DNA from: an uncultured Prevotellaceae bacterium | Lineage (GTDB): Bacteria > Bacteroidota > Bacteroidia > Bacteroidales > Muribaculaceae | Assembly: GCA_905210415.1 (NCBI GenBank) | Contig: CAJLWM010000002.1 | Span: 12,842-76,841 of the forward strand | DNA length: 64,000 nucleotides | Direction: 5' to 3' | Shown here: in pieces, positions 1-8,412 of the stretch | How the letters are laid out: each line of letters begins with the position of its first letter | Position numbering within the stretch: position 1 is the first letter of the stretch | Notes under the pieces: model-generated | The model's input: only the letters and a program-made list of their open reading frames with translations | Told to the model about the DNA's origin: nothing | Databases searched by the model: none | Translations under genes and position numbers: made by a program

Positions 1-1
1 C

Positions 2-1174
2 CGCGAACTTATCGATGGCAAGTGGCACGAAAACTTCCCAATCGATATGGTGCAAGGTGGTGCGGGTACATCGGTAAACATGAATGCCAATGAAGTAATC
101 GCCAACCGTGCCCTCGAAATCATGGGCCACGAAAAGGGCGAATATCAATATTGCTCTCCAAACGACCACGCAAACTGTGGCCAGAGCACCAACGACGCTT
201 ATCCAACATCAATCCGCTTGGCTTTGATCCGCATGAACGTTCACTTGGTGGGCGCTTTGACAGGCCTTATCAGCGCATTGCGCTTCAAGGCTGAAGAATA
301 TGCCGACACTATCAAGATGGGCCGCACTCAATTGCAAGATGCAGTGCCTATGACCATCGGACAAGAGTTTAACGCTTATGCCAACACCCTCGAAGAGGAA
401 ATCCTCAACTTGGAACGCAACGTGAAACTCCTTCACGAAATCAATATGGGTGGTACTGCCATCGGTACTGGCTTGAACGCTGTTCCTGGTTTCGCTAAGC
501 TTTGCGCTGCTAACCTCAGCAAGCTCACTGGCGAAAACTTCGTTTCGGCAAGCGACTTGGTAGAAGCAACTCCTGACACTGGCGCTTATGTAAGCTACTC
601 ATCTGCTTTGAAGCGTTTGGCTATCAAGCTTTCTAAGATTTGCAACGACTTGCGTTTGATGGCTTCAGGTCCTCGTTGCGGCTTGAACGAAATCAACCTT
701 CCTCCTAAGGCTCCAGGTTCTTCAATCATGCCAGGTAAGGTCAACCCAGTTATCCCAGAAGTTACCAACCAAGTTTGCTTCAAGGTTATTGGTAATGACA
801 CTACCGTAAGCTTCGCTGCTGAGGCTGGTCAATTGGAATTGAACGTGATGGAACCAATTATCACCGAAAGTCTGTTTGAAAGTCTGTCTTGGATGAAGAA
901 CGTTATCGAGACACTCACAGAAGAATGTATTTTGGGCATCACTGTCAACAAAGAACGTTGCTATGACATGGTTAAGAATAGCATCGGTATCGTTACCGCT
1001 CTTAACCCAATCATTGGCTACAAGAACAGTTCTAAGGTTGCTAAAGAGGCTCACGCTACCGGTCGCTCGGTTTACGACATCGTGATTGAAAGTGGCCTTT
1101 TGAGCAAGGAAGAACTCGATAAAGCACTCGACCCTAAAGAAATGCTTCACTCACACAAGTTTACTTTGAAGTAA
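2..1174 (+). CDS. aspA: Aspartate ammonia-lyase, 5' end cut off by window
   Basis: Converts L-aspartate reversibly to fumarate and ammonia in the cytoplasm. The reading frame is open from base 2, so the gene starts before the window; about 390 C-terminal residues are present of a family length near 470. The fumarase/aspartase signature GSSIMPGKVNP is encoded around 717-749, and the upstream TSxNMNxNEVIANRA and GxSTNDxYPT substrate-binding stretches are intact. The GSS loop carries the catalytic serine in this superfamily. Aspartase is favoured over class II fumarase because of the NMNANEV and STNDAYPTSIRLAL wording; argininosuccinate lyase is excluded. A stem-loop with a T-run follows the stop. 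Confidence 0.93.
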   Translation, partial: RELIDGKWHENFPIDMVQGGAGTSVNMNANEVIANRALEIMGHEKGEYQYCSPNDHANCGQSTNDAYPTSIRLALIRMNVHLVGALTGLISALRFKAEEYADTIKMGRTQLQDAVPMTIGQEFNAYANTLEEEILNLERNVKLLHEINMGGTAIGTGLNAVPGFAKLCAANLSKLTGENFVSASDLVEATPDTGAYVSYSSALKRLAIKLSKICNDLRLMASGPRCGLNEINLPPKAPGSSIMPGKVNPVIPEVTNQVCFKVIGNDTTVSFAAEAGQLELNVMEPIITESLFESLSWMKNVIETLTEECILGITVNKERCYDMVKNSIGIVTALNPIIGYKNSSKVAKEAHATGRSVYDIVIESGLLSKEELDKALDPKEMLHSHKFTLK

Positions 1175-1210
1175 AACACCCTGAGTGGACATACTTACTC
1201 AGGAGAAAAG

Positions 1211-1226
1211 GTTCTCGCGAGAGAAC
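1211..1226 (+). other. Small hairpin after aspA
   Basis: GTTCTC and GAGAAC pair across a GCGA loop, 36 nt after the aspA stop codon. The loop is of the stable GNRA type. It is followed only by a weak T-rich stretch, so it may assist 3'-end formation or be an mRNA-stabilising end. Confidence 0.35.
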
Positions 1227-1272
1227 ATTCTTTCTGAAGTTTATATAACTAATTCCCATTAATGTCTACTAA

Positions 1273-1331
1273 AAGCCTGCAAGCAAATCCTTTTTTCTTC
1301 TTATGGATTCAGCTTGCAGGCTTCCTTTTTT
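1273..1331 (+). terminator. Rho-independent terminator of aspA
   Basis: A perfect 12-bp stem (AAGCCTGCAAGC at 1273-1284 with GCTTGCAGGCTT at 1312-1323) is followed by CCTTTTTT. The loop is 27 nt and itself T-rich. It is the last strong signal before the convergent defence operon. Confidence 0.8.
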
Positions 1332-1661
1332 CCTATTCCTCAGCCATCGGAATTCGTGTTATCCGTAAGCATCCCACCAATCAAATTCTTAAAAAACAAA
1401 AATGACCCATATCTCACGCCCCAATGAACCCCAAAAACGGCCACCGATGTAAGGTTATAAGGTTAAGTGGTTATGTGGTGAAACAGGTTAAACCAAAAGC
1501 CCCAACAAGAAACCGCCAACCGCACAAAGCCACCGTTCGGTAAAAGCCACCCACCCCACTAAGCCCCCCCCCAAGAAAGATGATACGAGCAAATCGCAAT
1601 CCATATAAATTGCTCTAACCACCATTCTATAACCACTAACCTTCGGCGAAGCCGACTAATA
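1332..1661. other. Non-coding stretch between aspA and the defence operon
   Basis: No supportable gene. It holds a C9 homopolymer at about 1564-1572 and short GGTTA/GGTTAT repeats around 1450-1490. The base composition is uneven, which fits a junction next to an inserted gene block, but no clear direct repeat or attachment site is visible. Confidence 0.4.
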
Positions 1662-1692
1662 AACAAAAGAGCCCCGGAGGTATCTCCGAGGC
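1662..1692 (-). terminator. Terminator of the defence operon
   Basis: On the minus strand GCCTCGGAG pairs with CTCCGGGGC around a short loop (1671-1692), followed by TCTTTTGTTT (1662-1670). It lies about 80 nt past the res stop codon. A similar sequence ends the porin gene at 23083-23112. Confidence 0.65.
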
Positions 1693-1771
1693 AATGCGTT
1701 ATGGGATAGAAGCCTTTCGGTCGAGACATCAGGTTCGATTTACGATAGCCCGACGGCGGAGCCGGAACGCC

Positions 1772-4700
1772 CTAATCTATACCATTAATCAGGTTGTAAA
1801 GATTTTCAAACTTATCTACAACGCCATATCTTACTTTTGAGGTTGAAATGCGGTTGAAGAGTTTCTTGGCACATTCTGTCTTGGCTTTTTCTACACCTCT
1901 TAGTTCCATACCATCGAGGGAACCTTTGGTTTCAGCCACGAAGAAAACGTGTCGCACTGTTCTGTCGTTGAACACAATAGCCCAGTCGGGAGCATAGTTG
2001 CCAACCGGCGTAGGAATTTTCAATTTGCGTGGTAACTTAGCATAAACCTGTACCTCAGTAGCACCTTCAAGAGCCTCTGCAAATGCCTTTTCACCCTCGC
2101 TATCAAAAGCAATGTATGGCGTAATGTGCTTCTGAGCCTCAATAACCTTATTGATGTTGAGTTTTCGCTCGGGCACGAAGATGCTGCTGTCGTACTTGCC
2201 GGCAATACGGTTGTAGGAAATATGCTCTACAATCATAGTTGCCTTTTGCTCACGAATAGTCTTAACCACATTGCGGATAAATTCTTCGGGGTTGTTTTTG
2301 AACAGCAGGATTTTATTTTCTATGCCTTGCAGTATCTTTACCACTGAGCGGCGTGTGAGCCTTGCACCTCGGGCGATGTCGCCCACGAGGTCATAAGGCA
2401 CGTTTGAAGTGCTTACGTCGGTCAGTTCGCTTGTTGTGGTCTTAGTGCTGCCAAACTCCGTAACTTTATCGCTGTCCTGTGTGCCTGTAACCTTTACATA
2501 CTGCAACTTCGTAACAGTAAGATTAGCTCGCAAAGCGGCAACGACTTTCTCGATAAGTTCGTTGCTATCGTAGTGGACGGTATAGACATACTTGTTGTTT
2601 ATCTCGTTCCACATTTCCTGGAAACGTTCGTTGTCGAAGTTCTCGTTAAGATTGTTCTCCGGTGTTGACGTTTCCACCGGCTCAACCATATCATCAAGCA
2701 CTTTCGGATTGAAGATGCCTGCCACGAGTTTCATAACACCCTCGGAAATCGGTTGCAATTTCGGTGGCAATGGAGCGAGTTCTCCCTTGTCTGCCGCTGC
2801 AAGGTATGTCGGTGTAAGTCGTCCGTCGTCATCCACATAATCGTTTTGATACAGATAGCCTATAATAGTAGAAGCCTCGGCAAGAGAAATCTTGTGCTGC
2901 TCGCCAGTAGCATCTTTCACGATGCGACCGAGGAAGTAGTCCTGCGAAGCCGCCGTAACACGGTCGCGCAGAGCCTCGCAAGTTTCACGTTGTAGAGCCG
3001 AAGTGAAGTCGGCATAACTCTCATTGGCAATCACAGTGAGTACGTTGATAGCGTGAATATCATCGCCGAGTGTCTGCTTATCCTGACGCACACCGTCTTT
3101 GTCAACGCAAAGACGCAAGCCACGTCCAACCTCTTGCCGCTTGGCAGTAGTGGAGTTGCTGTGGCGGAGTGTGCATATTTGGAACACATTCGGGTTATCC
3201 CAGCCCTCACGCAGAGCGGAGTGCGAGAAAATGAAGCGAGTGGGTTCTTCAAAACTGAGCAGTCGCTCTTTGTTTTTGAGAATAAGGTCGTAAGCCGAAA
3301 TGTCGTCAGACATATCCGAGCCACGTTTCACCGAACTGTTCACCGAGCGGCCTTTCTTGTCGATAGAGAAGTAGCCGCGGTGAGTTTCGTATGGGCGGAA
3401 CCGACGCAGATACTTGTCGTAGTCGGTATCGAAAACGGTCATATACTTATTGACAAGTCGGGCGTATTCTTCCTCGAAGATACGCTGAAACTTACCTTTC
3501 ACCTCATTGCCCTCTTCGTCGTATTGGCGATAGTTCGCCACCTCGTCAATAAAGAAAAGCGAGAGGCACTTTATTCCACGATTGAAAAGTTCTTTTTCTT
3601 TCTCGAAGTGAGCACGGATAGTCTCACGAATCTGCACTCGTTGCATTGCTTCCTCGTTGCTGTCGCCAATCACTTCGCCGCAGGATATGGTTGTGCCGTT
3701 CAGGAACGTAACGTAGCCGCGACCGCGAGGATTAATCTCCGTCACAGTGAAGCCCTCATATTCTGTAAGTCCGCTTTCGGCTCGCAAGTCGTCGCCCACG
3801 TCAAATTTCTTGATTTCACGGCGTATTGCTCCAGCAGCGTTGTGAGTTTCGAGTTCGATGCGAGCCACCGGCGGGTGCTTTGGAGAGAGTTCGATGCCGT
3901 CGAGGTAGAGATAATGACTTGTGCCACGCAAGTTCTTTATCTCGAAGCCTTGCACCTGTATTCGCTTCACGAGGCGTTCTTTGTAGGCGTCGTAAGCGTC
4001 GAGAGCATATATCGTGTCGTGTTTGGTTTTGTGGGTGGCTGAGTAGTTGAGTGTGAATAGCGGATTAAACTTTTTGAGTGCAGTCTGTGTGGCCTCGCCC
4101 TCCATTTTCTGTGGCTCGTCCATGATGATAATCGGGCGGTTGGCGGCAATAACGTCTATCGGACGGCGAGAAGCAAACTCGTCGCGCTTTGAATATATAA
4201 TTTTACTTTCCTTACTTCTTGCGCCCTCTTTCATTGAAGCGGCAAAGGCTTGGGTGTTGATAATCATTACCGAAATGCCGCTGTCCTGCGAGAATTGGTC
4301 GAGCTGTTGCAGGTTGCTGCTGTTATACACAAACCAGCGAGCCTTTTTGCCGTAATGCTCCATGAAGTGGTCTTCGAGCATGCTGAAACTCTTAGCCACG
4401 CCCTCACGAATGGCGATGCTTGGTACCACGACGATGAACTTACACCAGCCATAACGGCGATTGAGTTCAAACATCGTCTTGATGTAAACGTAAGTCTTAC
4501 CAGTACCTGTTTCCATCTCGATGTCAAGGCTCACACGTCCTTGTCCTTTGGCGAGTGAGGTGCTTGGCTGAATGAGTTGAGCCACCTGAATGTCGCGGAT
4601 ATTGTCTAATATCTGCTCATTTGTCAGCACAATCTCGCCATTGCTATAGCCCGAATCTTCACCCTCAAAGGCGATAGTTTGGGCTCGTTTGCCGAGGTCG

Positions 4701-4807
4701 ATGCGATAGCCCTTTTGTCCTTGCTGAGCCGGCTGCCCTGCAAAGACATTGACGGTATTCTCCACCGCCTCGGTTTGGTATTGCTGTATCTTAAACTTAA
4801 ACTTCAC
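1772..4807 (-). CDS. res: Type III-like restriction endonuclease, Res helicase-nuclease subunit
   Basis: A 1011-residue protein that in type III systems translocates on DNA using ATP and cuts unmodified DNA together with Mod. Helicase motifs are in order: Walker A ETGTGKT (about residues 97-103), the DExx box as IIMDEPQ (about 228-232), SATH (about 255) and motif VI QEVGRGLRL (about 555-562). The C-terminus has a PD-(D/E)xK nuclease, with PDWA near 940 and AETKG near 959. The start is GTG at 4807, because KFKIQQYQTEAV matches the family's usual N-terminus and no ATG lies just upstream. It is the last gene of the operon, separated from fic by 101 bp that contain two identical 33-bp repeats. 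Confidence 0.9.
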   Translation of the reverse strand: MKFKFKIQQYQTEAVENTVNVFAGQPAQQGQKGYRIDLGKRAQTIAFEGEDSGYSNGEIVLTNEQILDNIRDIQVAQLIQPSTSLAKGQGRVSLDIEMETGTGKTYVYIKTMFELNRRYGWCKFIVVVPSIAIREGVAKSFSMLEDHFMEHYGKKARWFVYNSSNLQQLDQFSQDSGISVMIINTQAFAASMKEGARSKESKIIYSKRDEFASRRPIDVIAANRPIIIMDEPQKMEGEATQTALKKFNPLFTLNYSATHKTKHDTIYALDAYDAYKERLVKRIQVQGFEIKNLRGTSHYLYLDGIELSPKHPPVARIELETHNAAGAIRREIKKFDVGDDLRAESGLTEYEGFTVTEINPRGRGYVTFLNGTTISCGEVIGDSNEEAMQRVQIRETIRAHFEKEKELFNRGIKCLSLFFIDEVANYRQYDEEGNEVKGKFQRIFEEEYARLVNKYMTVFDTDYDKYLRRFRPYETHRGYFSIDKKGRSVNSSVKRGSDMSDDISAYDLILKNKERLLSFEEPTRFIFSHSALREGWDNPNVFQICTLRHSNSTTAKRQEVGRGLRLCVDKDGVRQDKQTLGDDIHAINVLTVIANESYADFTSALQRETCEALRDRVTAASQDYFLGRIVKDATGEQHKISLAEASTIIGYLYQNDYVDDDGRLTPTYLAAADKGELAPLPPKLQPISEGVMKLVAGIFNPKVLDDMVEPVETSTPENNLNENFDNERFQEMWNEINNKYVYTVHYDSNELIEKVVAALRANLTVTKLQYVKVTGTQDSDKVTEFGSTKTTTSELTDVSTSNVPYDLVGDIARGARLTRRSVVKILQGIENKILLFKNNPEEFIRNVVKTIREQKATMIVEHISYNRIAGKYDSSIFVPERKLNINKVIEAQKHITPYIAFDSEGEKAFAEALEGATEVQVYAKLPRKLKIPTPVGNYAPDWAIVFNDRTVRHVFFVAETKGSLDGMELRGVEKAKTECAKKLFNRISTSKVRYGVVDKFENLYNLINGID

Positions 4808-4835
4808 GTTATTTCAGTTTTTAGTAAGTTGAAAT

Positions 4836-4910
4836 GTGTACCCGATTTTGCGTTTTCGGGTACATATTTAGCATAACGTGTACCCGATTTTGCGTTTTCG
4901 GGTACATATT
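4836..4910. repeat. Two identical 33-bp palindrome-bearing repeats upstream of res
   Basis: The 33-bp unit occurs at 4836-4868 and again, base for base, at 4878-4910. Each copy contains perfect 9-bp inverted arms TGTACCCGA and TCGGGTACA about 9 bp apart. The period is 42 bp, so the two palindromes sit four helical turns apart. The second copy runs into the fic stop codon, and the first ends about 30 bp from the res GTG start. This looks like a paired operator or an mRNA structure controlling res relative to the upstream genes. No terminator-like T-run follows. Confidence 0.75.
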
Positions 4911-5790
4911 AATCGTTTTGTTCATAATAATATGAATAGTCGATACCTTTCATAAACATCTCGCGGTCGTTTATCTTGTCAGTCAAAGCATCGGTTATCA
5001 GTTCTCTTATTCTTTGAGAATTTACCGGGCTTAGCCGCATTGCTTCCATATAGTCGGTCTTATCAATTTGGCTCCAGTCAACGCACTTTTTCAGAGAGCG
5101 TTTAAGAATTAGATCAAGCCAAATTCGAGTACTTCTGCCATTGCCCTCCATGAATGGGTGAGCTATGTTCATTTCAACATATTTATCCACTATCTCCTCA
5201 AGCGTTGTTTCGGGCATCTTCTCTATTTGTGAAAGTGTCTCACCTAAAAATCTCGAAACAGCAAATTGAAATCCTCCCTTTGCGATATTTTTCTGACGTA
5301 TCTGTCCGGCAAAGTCGTAAAGCCCACCGAACAAAAAAGCATGGATTTGCTGCAATCCTCGTGCTGTCCCCACTTCTATGGTTTGCAACAGGGTGCTATC
5401 CCATAATTGATACGCTTTATCGCGGCTTTTACTGTCTATTTGGTTTTCACCGGTAATTAACCAGCGAGCAAAGGCTGATGCGTGTTTGCTTGGAACTGAT
5501 TCTATCAACCGAAGTAATTCATCTTGAGGTAAACAATCGGTAAGATAACGCTTGCCATCTGAGGCTACGAGTTTCAGTTGGTTACAAATTGTAACCAACT
5601 CATTTCCGGCTTTTGTCAAACGATGCTTCAACACTTTCCAATAATTGCGTGGATTCTTGCTATCGGTAAGTACGGCTATTACGTCAACCACCGAGAACAA
5701 CCAGCGATTGCTGTCATAGTCCCATGCCGCACGCACTTCTTGGTCATTAAAGAAGCGTATTGATATTTTGTTTTGTTTGTCAGCAGCCAT
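4909..5790 (-). CDS. Fic/DOC family protein with Bro-N-like N-terminal domain
   Basis: 293 residues. Residues ~8-100 ([17 protein letters not shown]...SVVDVIAVL) resemble the Bro-N/phage antirepressor-type DNA-binding domain. The rest is a Fic domain with the complete active-site motif [12 protein letters not shown] (His near residue 211). Fic enzymes transfer AMP or another nucleotide moiety from a nucleotide to a target protein; the motif is intact, so the protein is probably active. I cannot see a clear inhibitory helix ([ST]xxxE[GN]) at either end, nor a separate small antitoxin gene. Six bp separate it from the mod stop codon upstream, so it is cotranscribed. Its place between mod and res, genes usually adjacent, suggests it was inserted into or recruited by the system. 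Target unknown. Confidence 0.85.
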   Translation of the reverse strand: MAADKQNKISIRFFNDQEVRAAWDYDSNRWLFSVVDVIAVLTDSKNPRNYWKVLKHRLTKAGNELVTICNQLKLVASDGKRYLTDCLPQDELLRLIESVPSKHASAFARWLITGENQIDSKSRDKAYQLWDSTLLQTIEVGTARGLQQIHAFLFGGLYDFAGQIRQKNIAKGGFQFAVSRFLGETLSQIEKMPETTLEEIVDKYVEMNIAHPFMEGNGRSTRIWLDLILKRSLKKCVDWSQIDKTDYMEAMRLSPVNSQRIRELITDALTDKINDREMFMKGIDYSYYYEQND

Positions 5791-5796
5791 AAATTT

Positions 5797-7761
5797 TTAC
5801 AGTATTTTGCAAGTGGTATCGGGGGAGTAGTTGGCAAAGAGTTGGTCGAAGTTATCGAGCACGTTGTCGTTGGCGGCACTGGCGTCTCGCATCACGAAAT
5901 ACACAGGCTTTTGCTTGGCTATTTCGGTGATAGTGGCTTCGTTAACGTCGCGGTCGAAGCAAGCCATGAGGTAACCGCCATCAACGCACCACACCTCTTT
6001 GCCGGCGATTTCAGTCTTTTCAATCTTAGCCGAGAGTTCGATGCCGAGGTCGAGCATCACTTGGAACAGCAAGTCTTCGCCCGTGCGGTCAGGCTTGATG
6101 TTGTCGGCAAGAGTGAAAAGATTATTGGCATTGAAGTCATCCGGCGTGTAGTACACATCTTCCATATTGCTCGAATCGAGTTTCAGCACACGGAAACCGA
6201 TGTCGAGGTCTTGAGCCATTACCCCGGCTTCTTCTTTCACTTTGCGACCGGCACGGCGTATTCGCTCCTTGCCAATTTCGCAAATGTTGTTATAACCTGC
6301 TTTGCGAGCCTCACTCTTTTCATCTGTAACTTCCGGGAGTTGTACCATAATGAATTTGCGATGCCCACCGTCCTCTGCATTGAGTTTCATTACAGCGTGT
6401 GCGGTAGTAGCCGAGCCGCTGAAGAAGTCGAGGATAATATCATTCTCTTTTGCAATAGAACTTACAAGTCGTTGAGCGACATATACAGGTTTAGGATTAT
6501 CAAATGGAAGTCCCATAGCTGTGTCAGAACCTCCATAATACAACAAAGAAGAAACTGACTCTGTCATATTTTCTTTTAAAAAATACTTTTGACGGGGTTG
6601 AGTTGTTTCGTCTTTTCCAAATTCGACTTTACCTAAATATAGAATTTCATCCATCTTTGAATCTGTAAAACGCCAACCTTTGGATGGTACAGGGCAAGGT
6701 TTTCTTGTAATAGGATGTAATAAAGGTCTGTGTGACCGAGTTTCAGGCTTATCAGGAGCTGCCATTGACACAGGTTGGTATATGCGCCCTTCATCATCAA
6801 TGAAAGAATATGCTAATTCCCCACCACTTAATTCTGCTTTATGTTTCTTTATCCATTCCTTATATTCATCACGTACTTTTTCTGTAACTCCACCATATTT
6901 CTTAATTAAACCCTCTACTACAGACAGCATTGCTTTTGCATTTTCTTTTTCTTTCAAAAACGGAGTTTTAATCGAAAATTCACATATATTTTTGCAAAAA
7001 ACAAGTATGGATTCATGTTGATAGGCGACGCCAGCAACAATTCCTTTAGGATTTCTTTTATCCCAAATAATTGTACCTAAATAATTATGTGCTCCAAATA
7101 TTTCTTTGCAGATTGATTCTAAGATAGCTACTTCATGCTCATCTATATGAAGGAGAATAGCCCCATCTTCCGTCAGCAAATCTCTTGCCACTTTCAGACG
7201 TGGGTATATCATATTGAGCCAGTCGGTGTGGAAACGACCGTTGCTTTCGGTGTTGCGTTGCATCGGGTCAACGGTTTGATTGCCTTCATCGTCAAACAAG
7301 CCGCTTTGTGCCTCGAAGTCGTCTTTGCCTTGTGTAAAGTCGTCGTTATACACAAAGTCGTTGCCAGTGTTATATGGTGGGTCGATGTAAATCATTTTCA
7401 CCTTACCGAGGTAGGTTTCACGCAACACTTTCAGCACATCGAGGTTGTCGCCCTCAATGTAGAGGTTTTGCGTGTTGTCAAAATCCACACTTTCCTCACG
7501 GCACGGGCGGAGCGTTTGCGTGGTGGGTGTGTTGGCGAGGCGTGAAGCGGCACGCTTGTCGGGCCAGGTAAACTGATAGCGTTCCTCGCCCTCATCGAGC
7601 ACCTCATTCGACAACTCCGCACGGAGTTTGTCGAAATCTATGGCAAGTTCCGGCTTGCCCTCTTTATCGAGCCTTTCGGTGACGCACTGCGGAAACAACG
7701 CAGCAATCTTCTGCACATTTCCGCCCACCACGTCCCGGCTCATCATCTTTAACTTATCCAT
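5797..7761 (-). CDS. mod: Type III-like DNA methyltransferase, Mod subunit
   Basis: 654 residues. An S-adenosylmethionine-dependent amino-methyltransferase, very likely N6-adenine, that recognises the target site and protects self DNA. Catalytic motif IV is DPPYNTGN (about residues 127-134) and the SAM-binding motif I is DFFSGSATTAHAVM (about 444-457). This order, IV before I, defines the beta class typical of Mod proteins. The target-recognition domain should lie between them. The DNA for that part (about 6480-7140) is visibly AT-richer than both flanks, as expected if specificity was exchanged. ATG start at 7761, about 70 nt after the RAYT stop; fic follows after 6 bp. Confidence 0.92.
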   Translation of the reverse strand: MDKLKMMSRDVVGGNVQKIAALFPQCVTERLDKEGKPELAIDFDKLRAELSNEVLDEGEERYQFTWPDKRAASRLANTPTTQTLRPCREESVDFDNTQNLYIEGDNLDVLKVLRETYLGKVKMIYIDPPYNTGNDFVYNDDFTQGKDDFEAQSGLFDDEGNQTVDPMQRNTESNGRFHTDWLNMIYPRLKVARDLLTEDGAILLHIDEHEVAILESICKEIFGAHNYLGTIIWDKRNPKGIVAGVAYQHESILVFCKNICEFSIKTPFLKEKENAKAMLSVVEGLIKKYGGVTEKVRDEYKEWIKKHKAELSGGELAYSFIDDEGRIYQPVSMAAPDKPETRSHRPLLHPITRKPCPVPSKGWRFTDSKMDEILYLGKVEFGKDETTQPRQKYFLKENMTESVSSLLYYGGSDTAMGLPFDNPKPVYVAQRLVSSIAKENDIILDFFSGSATTAHAVMKLNAEDGGHRKFIMVQLPEVTDEKSEARKAGYNNICEIGKERIRRAGRKVKEEAGVMAQDLDIGFRVLKLDSSNMEDVYYTPDDFNANNLFTLADNIKPDRTGEDLLFQVMLDLGIELSAKIEKTEIAGKEVWCVDGGYLMACFDRDVNEATITEIAKQKPVYFVMRDASAANDNVLDNFDQLFANYSPDTTCKIL

Positions 7762-7830
7762 ATATAGCTAATGTTTAATTCGTATGAAAACAGTCTTTAT
7801 TCCACTTATCGATATTTGTATCGACATAAT

Positions 7831-8412
7831 TCATAATATTTTCAAATGCAATCGTTGATTGCGTATTATATGTTCGTGATAATTCCGTTGCCAAATTCCC
7901 TGTAGGGGCGCAATATTTTGCGCCCGCCCGGTTGAATGAGGACCGGCAATATTTTGCAATTGCAATTGACGTTTGACTTCAATGGAACAAGCGGCTTTAA
8001 ATGAGCGAATAATCACAGCAAGCCTCGAATTAAAATGATTATCATCTCGCAGCTCACCATGACGCGGCGGACGCAAACAACCGATATTTTTTTTTGAAGT
8101 TTGAATTGCTTGTGTGGGCATTGTATGTGCGGGCGCAAAGTATTGCGCCCCTACCGGCTTTTGTGCCCCCACATATAACACTATATGGATGTGATTGGGC
8201 ATCACCACGTAATTCAACAACTCAACATCCTTATGATGATTTGGAATTGACAATAAACACTCGTTTATGATATTTCCGATTGTCGATAATTCAAGCTCTC
8301 CATTATAAATATTGCCGAAAATATGTCGTTTATCATTGGCACAAATTGTAACGAAATAAATTCCGCTATTATAATTATGCCATTCAGCCCGAAATGTATG
8401 TCTATCACTCAT
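7831..8412 (-). CDS. REP-associated tyrosine transposase (RAYT, Y1/IS200-like)
   Basis: 193 residues with the features of the RAYT branch of HUH single-strand transposases: YFVTICANDKRHIFG near the start, the metal-binding VVMPNHIHIVL with its HxH pair, and WQRNYHEHIIRN near the C-terminus, where the tyrosine is the expected nucleophile. Its ATG overlaps the stop codon of the DUF4391 gene (ATGA), so it is translationally coupled within the defence operon. Two GTAG-headed palindromes of REP type lie inside the gene in opposite orientation (7902-7925 and 8131-8154). They are translated in frame as the similar peptides RAQNIAPL and GAQYFAPA. It may be a passenger or a domesticated partner. Confidence 0.88.
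   Translation of the reverse strand: MSDRHTFRAEWHNYNSGIYFVTICANDKRHIFGNIYNGELELSTIGNIINECLLSIPNHHKDVELLNYVVMPNHIHIVLYVGAQKPVGAQYFAPAHTMPTQAIQTSKKNIGCLRPPRHGELRDDNHFNSRLAVIIRSFKAACSIEVKRQLQLQNIAGPHSTGRAQNIAPLQGIWQRNYHEHIIRNQRLHLKIL
7902..7925 (+). repeat. REP-like palindrome inside RAYT gene (copy 1)
   Basis: GTAG followed by GGGCGCAA, TATT and TTGCGCCC, a perfect 8-bp hairpin. A GTAG tetranucleotide directly 5' of a hairpin is the known layout of sequences recognised by RAYT enzymes. It is read in frame by the gene on the opposite strand. Confidence 0.75.
8131..8154 (-). repeat. REP-like palindrome inside RAYT gene (copy 2)
   Basis: On the minus strand GTAG is followed by GGGCGCAA, TACT and TTGCGCCC. 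It is the inverted partner of the 7902 copy, about 200 bp away, so the two form a BIME-like inverted pair within the transposase gene. Confidence 0.75.

Noticed and set aside
3053-4042. Long plus-strand open frame (329 codons) opposite res
   Set aside because: It is a shadow of the res coding strand: no recognisable domain, and the minus frame has all helicase motifs.
4836-4910. CRISPR array or attachment site for the paired 33-bp repeats
   Set aside because: There are only two units with a 9-bp spacer, no cas genes nearby, and no integrase or matching third copy.
5773-6558. Plus-strand open frame of 261 codons opposite mod
   Set aside because: It mirrors mod codons, shows no family resemblance, and lies inside a clear methyltransferase gene.
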